Shown piece after piece: positions 58,780 to 64,000 of a stretch of 64,000 bases of DNA. Numbering within the stretch: the stretch's first letter is position 1; each line of letters opens with the position of its first letter. The position numbers and the translations under genes were made by a program. Source of the stretch: Eubacterium callanderi (GTDB lineage Bacteria > Bacillota > Clostridia > Eubacteriales > Eubacteriaceae); NCBI RefSeq assembly GCF_900142645.1, contig NZ_FRBP01000004.1:1-64000 (forward strand), given 5' to 3'. The notes under the pieces were generated by a model that was given only the letters and a program-made list of their open reading frames with translations, had not been told where the DNA came from and searched no databases.

Positions 58780-58879
58780 TTCAGAGATGGCAACTCTAGA
58801 ATATAAAACTTTTTGTAATCGCGGAGGATGGCCTATTCCTCCGCCCATTTCTCAACCCAAATCGTACATAGTGTACGAT
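58780..58879 (+). promoter_or_regulatory. Candidate promoter and structured leader of the large surface protein
   Basis: TTCAGA (58780-58785), 16 bases, TATAAA (58802-58807) is a moderate promoter outside the recombination sites. The leader holds two hairpins: GCGGAGGA/TCCTCCGC (58821-58844), enclosing a GGAGG, and ATCGTACA/TGTACGAT (58861-58879). Neither is followed by a T run. The rest of 58642-58981 shows no gene. Confidence 0.45.
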
Positions 58880-58981
58880 ATTAAAATTAAATTTACGTTA
58901 AGGTAAAGAAAGAGGTGAAGCCTGCAACAAAAATGTGTGAAAGTATATGGGATTAGGGATTCAAACAGGAGGTAAAAGAAA

Positions 58982-61900
58982 GTGAGAAAGTCTAAATTAA
59001 AACAGACCATATCAATGCTGCTCGCAGTATTGATGGTATTCATGTCCATGAATTTCTCAGTGTTTGCAGAAGAATTAACCGCTCCGGCCGACGAGACCAA
59101 AACACCTGCCGTCGAAGCGCCAGCTGAGGAGCCAGCAGAAGAACAGACACCAGCCGTCGAGGCGCCGGCACTGGTGGATGAGGAAACAGGGACAACAGAA
59201 GAAAATACAACAGACAATTCGTTACAAAAGGAGCAGTCGGCATTACTGCAGACACCAACAACAAATGGAGAAGTGATTGCAAAAATTGATGATCAGGGTT
59301 ATACAGATCAGGCAACATTTCTGACAGCATTTAACGCGCTTGCGGGAGTGCATACCGTTCAGCTATTGGCAGATGTTGATCTTGGTATAATCACGACGAA
59401 TAATGCTCAAGGACATGCACAAGCCAATGATATTTTTTTAGTGAGACAAGATGCACAGATAATCCTTGATTTGAATGGTTGGGCGATTACTGGCGATCTT
59501 GCAAGCGGAAACAACTATAATGATGAAGAGATTATTGGCAATTTTGGTGTTTTGACGATTCAAGATAGTAGTGCGGATAAAACCGGTAAAATAGAAAACA
59601 CTGCCGCAAATCCAAATATTTGTGTGCCAACAGTTTCTAATGAATTTAATGCGACACTGATCGTTGAGGGAGGAACTATCCAGTCAACAAAAGGTAACGC
59701 CATCACTAATTATGGAAAAACAACTATTTATAGCGGTACTATTAAAACAAACTCACCTGCTACTGGTGGTTGGGACAATGGCGCGGCAGCCATTCATAAC
59801 CGAGGTAACCTTGCTATAGAGAAAAAGGACGGACTCTCTGAGCCTGAAATATCGACCAATCGAGGTTATCCTGTCTGGTGCGGTGATTCCAGAGGCATTG
59901 GTAATGCTCAGATCTCGGCCGGTAAATTTACAACCAATCATGATATGGACATAAAGATTCAGACCGGTCATTTTGACACTGTCGTTAATGTTACTGGCGG
60001 CACATGGGATAAAGATCCAACTGATTATGTCAGCAAACCTTATATTGTAAAAAAAGATTCCGGTGGAATATATACCGTTGTTAAGGGAGATGATGGAACA
60101 AAAGAGGCAGCTACTTATGCAGAATTAAAAAGGATTTTATCAGATACAACAGACAATTGGGTAGAAATCCTTATCACGGACGATATCACCGTAACTGATG
60201 ATTTGACGATTCCATTAAAAGCAAATGTTGAAATCCAACCGGGTAAAACGCTCAAGATCTCTAATGGAAAAAAGGTTGAATTGAGTGGTAAACTAATAAA
60301 TAACGGAACTCTTGATATCAGCACTATAGACAGCGGCTGGATCAATAATATTGACCAGTTCAAAAATAACGGGCAGATTATCGGCCTTCCAACACCCGAA
60401 AATAATGTTTATAAAATTTCGACTGTTAACCAGCTCCAGTTTTTACAGTATGTGATGGTAGCTGGAAACGGGCCCTTTACAGGAACCATTGAAATTCAAA
60501 ACCCAATAGATGCGCAGGGGTACAAGTTCCGAGCATTGGGTGATAACACAAACGTTTTTTCAGGAACTTTTGATGGAAAAGAGAATGAAATCAAAAACAT
60601 TACCGTCGACGCTTTCAACAATAGTGGCTCACTATTTAACCGCGTGACAGACGCGACTTTTCAGAATCTGAATCTGACAAACTGTGACATTTACACAAAC
60701 GGTGGTTATCTTGGTCTGCTAGCTGGCAGCGCCAGTGGGACAACAATTGTAAAAGATTCAACATTAGGTGGGAAATTGTCTGCGGACAATACCTTCTTCG
60801 GGGGTGGACTTTTTGGTTCTATCACTCCAGGCGGTCTCTTCAATTTTGAAAATTGTGTAATGGACCTTGATATTACCGCGCCATATAATGTCGGAACTTT
60901 TTGGGGATCGACGGAAAATTCGTCTGTAGAAGTTACGATTGTCAATTGTAGCAATGCCGGCGACATCAATGCGACCGGTGGCTCCTATGGCACCATTGGT
61001 GGCTGGGGGCATGGTCTGCCCTTAAAGGTCACTGTTTTCGGTTATGATTATACAGGAACAGTAACCGAAAATTGTAAAGTGCAGGAAAACCCAAAATACT
61101 GTACAAAATCGGATAATGATCAGTTCATTATAGCAGCTGCGAGAATTCAAAACTCAGACGGAAGCACTCAATATTATGGAAGCATTCAGGAAGCGGTGTC
61201 TAATGCTGCTAATGGAGATATTATTGAGATCGCGCCCGGCACATACAATTTAGAATCAACCTTAAAAGTTGAAAAACCATTAACCTTAAGAGGCATGGGG
61301 AGCGTTGTCATTATGCGTGATGATACCTGGAGTCCTGCTCAGGCGACAAGCGGTGAACAAGGTTCTCTTATAAACATTGACAGGGTCACAGGTCCAGTCG
61401 TGTTGGAAAACCTTACTGTACAGGACGCTCGAAATATTGATGGAGCCAGCGGACATGGTATCAACATTGTGCAGTCTGCTGACGTAACCATGAAGAACAT
61501 CACCTCAAAGGGTAATGCCGCCGCAGGCGTAGTTGTCAACGGCTCTACCGTAACTGCCACAGGCCTGTATACCAGCGGAAATGGGTGGTATGGGGTTAAT
61601 GTGGATCAAGGGAACGGTGTGACTGATGATACTCTGTTCACGTTAAAGGCACCCTATCGCTTTGGGGAAACTTATCAAATTGTATCCGATAAATATAATT
61701 CAAATGATAACATCGAGGTAAATCTGCCGGATGCGTTTGTACAAAGTGATTTGGAGAATGGATCCGTTTATTGGAATGATTTTTCAACAATGATCAAGAA
61801 TCAAAATAAAAACAGAACCTACCCAACTATTCAGGCAGCCATTGATGATGCGAACCGGAACAATACGATTCTGATTCCGGCAGGAATCTATGCGGAAGAC

Positions 61901-64000
61901 CTGAACATCGAACAATCCGTCACTCTGAAGAAAGCGGAAAATACAGAAGGTGATTGCGTTTTAGACGGAAATATTACAGTGGCTGAAGGTAAAAAAGTAA
62001 CACTCAGTGACCTGAACGCGGGAACAAATGCTGCCGTTATGGTTAAAAAAGGTGCGAATTTAGCACTGGTTAACAGTGATGCCTTTGTTGAAAATCAACA
62101 TATTACTGTCGAGAAACTTTTCGGTACAGAATATGATACCAGTGTCATTAAGCAAAATGACCAGAAGGTTGCAAAAGATAAACTCTCATTTGTTTATCTG
62201 GGTGAAGAAATAAGACCAGATATGAACCTTTTCAGAGCAGATGAAGTATCTTATACGGTTAAAACGCCAGCCCAATTCTACTGGTTATCGCAGCAGATTA
62301 ATAAAGGAAGCATTGATACTTTAAAAGTAACGATTAAATTAGGCAACGATCTTGATTTCCATAATGACGAATGGTTACCCGTAGGGGTAGAAGGTCATGA
62401 GTACAAAGGAAATTTTGATGGACAGGGAAAAACCATTTCCAATTTATATATTAATAGGCCAGGTGAAAATTACCTTGGACTGTTTGGAACGGCCAATAAT
62501 AACAACGCATTAAGAAATATAACATTTGACAAAGTGGAGATTATTGGAAAGAGCTTATACAATGGTGGACCAGGTGGTCTTTATGGAGGTAATTACGCTG
62601 GTGCCCTTGTTGGTAGATTGTTAACTGGCATGGTAGATAGTGTTTCTGTTAAAAGCTTTTCCTATAATTCTGATAGAGATACAGCAGCTGGTAACTTTAT
62701 TGGTGGTGTCATTGGATCTGCTGAAAGTATTAATCTGTCCAACAGTAGTGTCAATACTGGTGTGTTTATGACAAGTGGTGATAATGTTGGTGGTGTTATC
62801 GGCTTTATCGAGTCAAATGCCAATGTTACAGATTGTCATGGGAATAATATTGACATAGCAGAGAACTGCACCGGTGATGCTGGCGGTGTTATCGGTACAG
62901 CAACAAACGGAAACGTAAAAGTTTATAATTGTAGCGTTAAAAATAGTACCATTAGAATTTCAACGCCGATCTATGTAGACCCAGACTACACTTACCGAGG
63001 TGAACTTATTGGCGAGATGCGTTCTGGTATTCTTTATCTGTATAATTGCACCTCTGAAAATACAACGGCAATCAACGTAAAAATTCCAAATGATGAAAGT
63101 CAGCTTGTAGGCGGCGACCAAACAAAAATTAAAATCCTGACTGTCTACAATGAAAACACTGATACACCATACGCAACCATTCAGGAAGCAATAAACGCAG
63201 CTGATTCTGGTGATACGATTACCGTTGGCGCTGGCATCTATGATGAAGCTATTAATTTAAATAAAGCTGTGAACCTTGTTGGGCCAAATGCGGATATTAA
63301 CCCGAATGGAGATAATGATCTGCCCTCCAGCAGAGGCGAAGAAGCAATCTTAAAAGGTGGTATCAATATCACCAGACAAGATAAGAACAGTAGTGAGTCA
63401 ATCAGTATTAAAGGATTAAAATTTACAAAAAGCGGCATCTATTCAGTTGGTTGGGGGAATGACCCTAATTTGAATAGTATCACGATTGAAAACAATGTGT
63501 TTGAAAATATCGCGAATGAGTTAAATAATAGTGAAAAAAATGTATCAGCTATTCACTTTAATTTAGCAGATAATCAACCAGTTCAGAATTGCACCATCAA
63601 AAACAATCGTATTTCTGGTGTTGCCAATGGTGACTCCAGCGGGATTAATGTTTTTACGGTCAGTGGAACAACAACCATTACTGGTAATTACATTGAAAAT
63701 ACCAATCATAGCGCATTGCAAATTCCGGGCACAGCCGCAGGGGATGTAATGATTACCGGTAATACCTTTAAAGACTGGGATCAGGATGTAGCGAACGGCG
63801 GACGCGCCATGCGTTTTGGCAAGTTTGCAAAGGTCGACTCAATGACTGTTACAAACAATAAAATAATTCGAGACTTAGAGCCAGGTGAAGATAAAGATCA
63901 AATGGCAAAATTTGACACAATACCAGATGAAGGGTCACTTGACTTTAGCTTAAACTACTGGAATGGCAAGCTGCCAGTGACAACCTATGGTAAAGCAGAA
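58982..64000 (+). CDS. Very large secreted beta-helix surface protein (partial, runs off the window)
   Basis: Open from GTG 58982 (AGGAGG nine bases upstream) to the last base: 1673 codons without a stop and no end in sight. Signal peptide 1-29 (KLKQTISMLLAVLMVFMSMNFSVFA). Residues 30-85 are an Ala/Pro/Glu/Thr-rich stalk with repeated PAVEAPA. The rest consists of right-handed parallel beta-helix repeats: YATIQEAINAADSGDTITVGAG and YPTIQAAIDDANRNNTILIPAG are pectate-lyase-like coil starts, and LGLFGTANNNNALRNITF and VGGVIGFIE are GLUG-like. No catalytic motif is evident, so adhesion or polysaccharide binding is more likely than lyase activity. The C-terminal anchor lies beyond the window. Confidence 0.85.
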   Translation, partial: MRKSKLKQTISMLLAVLMVFMSMNFSVFAEELTAPADETKTPAVEAPAEEPAEEQTPAVEAPALVDEETGTTEENTTDNSLQKEQSALLQTPTTNGEVIAKIDDQGYTDQATFLTAFNALAGVHTVQLLADVDLGIITTNNAQGHAQANDIFLVRQDAQIILDLNGWAITGDLASGNNYNDEEIIGNFGVLTIQDSSADKTGKIENTAANPNICVPTVSNEFNATLIVEGGTIQSTKGNAITNYGKTTIYSGTIKTNSPATGGWDNGAAAIHNRGNLAIEKKDGLSEPEISTNRGYPVWCGDSRGIGNAQISAGKFTTNHDMDIKIQTGHFDTVVNVTGGTWDKDPTDYVSKPYIVKKDSGGIYTVVKGDDGTKEAATYAELKRILSDTTDNWVEILITDDITVTDDLTIPLKANVEIQPGKTLKISNGKKVELSGKLINNGTLDISTIDSGWINNIDQFKNNGQIIGLPTPENNVYKISTVNQLQFLQYVMVAGNGPFTGTIEIQNPIDAQGYKFRALGDNTNVFSGTFDGKENEIKNITVDAFNNSGSLFNRVTDATFQNLNLTNCDIYTNGGYLGLLAGSASGTTIVKDSTLGGKLSADNTFFGGGLFGSITPGGLFNFENCVMDLDITAPYNVGTFWGSTENSSVEVTIVNCSNAGDINATGGSYGTIGGWGHGLPLKVTVFGYDYTGTVTENCKVQENPKYCTKSDNDQFIIAAARIQNSDGSTQYYGSIQEAVSNAANGDIIEIAPGTYNLESTLKVEKPLTLRGMGSVVIMRDDTWSPAQATSGEQGSLINIDRVTGPVVLENLTVQDARNIDGASGHGINIVQSADVTMKNITSKGNAAAGVVVNGSTVTATGLYTSGNGWYGVNVDQGNGVTDDTLFTLKAPYRFGETYQIVSDKYNSNDNIEVNLPDAFVQSDLENGSVYWNDFSTMIKNQNKNRTYPTIQAAIDDANRNNTILIPAGIYAEDLNIEQSVTLKKAENTEGDCVLDGNITVAEGKKVTLSDLNAGTNAAVMVKKGANLALVNSDAFVENQHITVEKLFGTEYDTSVIKQNDQKVAKDKLSFVYLGEEIRPDMNLFRADEVSYTVKTPAQFYWLSQQINKGSIDTLKVTIKLGNDLDFHNDEWLPVGVEGHEYKGNFDGQGKTISNLYINRPGENYLGLFGTANNNNALRNITFDKVEIIGKSLYNGGPGGLYGGNYAGALVGRLLTGMVDSVSVKSFSYNSDRDTAAGNFIGGVIGSAESINLSNSSVNTGVFMTSGDNVGGVIGFIESNANVTDCHGNNIDIAENCTGDAGGVIGTATNGNVKVYNCSVKNSTIRISTPIYVDPDYTYRGELIGEMRSGILYLYNCTSENTTAINVKIPNDESQLVGGDQTKIKILTVYNENTDTPYATIQEAINAADSGDTITVGAGIYDEAINLNKAVNLVGPNADINPNGDNDLPSSRGEEAILKGGINITRQDKNSSESISIKGLKFTKSGIYSVGWGNDPNLNSITIENNVFENIANELNNSEKNVSAIHFNLADNQPVQNCTIKNNRISGVANGDSSGINVFTVSGTTTITGNYIENTNHSALQIPGTAAGDVMITGNTFKDWDQDVANGGRAMRFGKFAKVDSMTVTNNKIIRDLEPGEDKDQMAKFDTIPDEGSLDFSLNYWNGKLPVTTYGKAE

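Noticed and set aside
58828-58884. Short upstream ORF in the surface-protein leader
   Set aside because: GGAGG abuts the ATG directly, leaving no proper spacing, and the reading frame has no other support; more likely part of a hairpin.

Overview
The window looks like the chromosome of an acetogenic member of the Eubacteriaceae, close to the Eubacterium limosum/callanderi group. This is inferred from content: a cysteine-type formate dehydrogenase with mobA and fdhD, a non-pyrrolysine-type MttB-family methyltransferase with a small corrinoid protein, uroporphyrinogen-decarboxylase-fold (URO-D) paralogues, Rex, CIRCE-controlled groESL and Firmicutes-type promoters and ribosome sites. No rRNA gene, CRISPR array or transposase was seen.

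Layout. 1-650: six tRNA genes. 766-5450: a small unknown protein, then fdhA-mobA-fdhD. 5486-5964: tRNA-Leu and tRNA-Gly, the latter behind an unusual structured leader that partly copies tRNA-Gly. 6056-12589: an alpha/beta hydrolase, topoisomerase III, a CmpB-like membrane protein, a PfkB kinase, a HicB-like protein and a DEDDh exonuclease. 12612-17531: a TetR regulator facing an operon of two URO-D/48-residue microprotein pairs around a GPH symporter. 17567-22474: a BceAB-like ABC transporter with a NarL-type two-component system. 22653-31845: proC, a GH3 glycosidase, a MerR regulator, tsaB-rimI-DUF1461-tsaD, an Nramp transporter and a DJ-1/PfpI protein. 32041-34115: CIRCE-groES-groEL. 34258-39807: a split two-component system among two membrane-anchored surface proteins. 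39970-46895: glutamate dehydrogenase, a cysteine-less ArsD-like protein, an ABC-F protein, two DUF1538 membrane proteins with a PII-like protein, and rex. 46943-49219: a c-di-GMP riboswitch upstream of an EAL protein. 50048-56978: an MttB-family methylamine-type locus with three EamA transporters, a corrinoid protein and two GntR regulators. 57066-64000: a tyrosine recombinase gene lying between two identical, inverted recombination-site-like sequences, next to a very large secreted beta-helix protein that runs off the window.

How the parts work together. The formate dehydrogenase genes supply CO2/formate chemistry and its cofactor maturation. The MttB-family protein plus corrinoid protein would feed methyl groups into the Wood-Ljungdahl pathway, with EamA carriers and GntR/UTRA regulators for uptake and substrate sensing. 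The TetR/URO-D/GPH locus looks like a second substrate-inducible module, for an unknown substrate.

The two most novel-looking items are the paralogous 48-residue microproteins that follow each URO-D gene (13472-17531), and the recombinase gene sitting inside its own inverted site pair beside the giant surface protein (57172-58731). The second has the geometry of a Hin-type phase switch but with a tyrosine recombinase. A five-copy family of short hairpins with a conserved asymmetric loop is scattered through intergenic regions.
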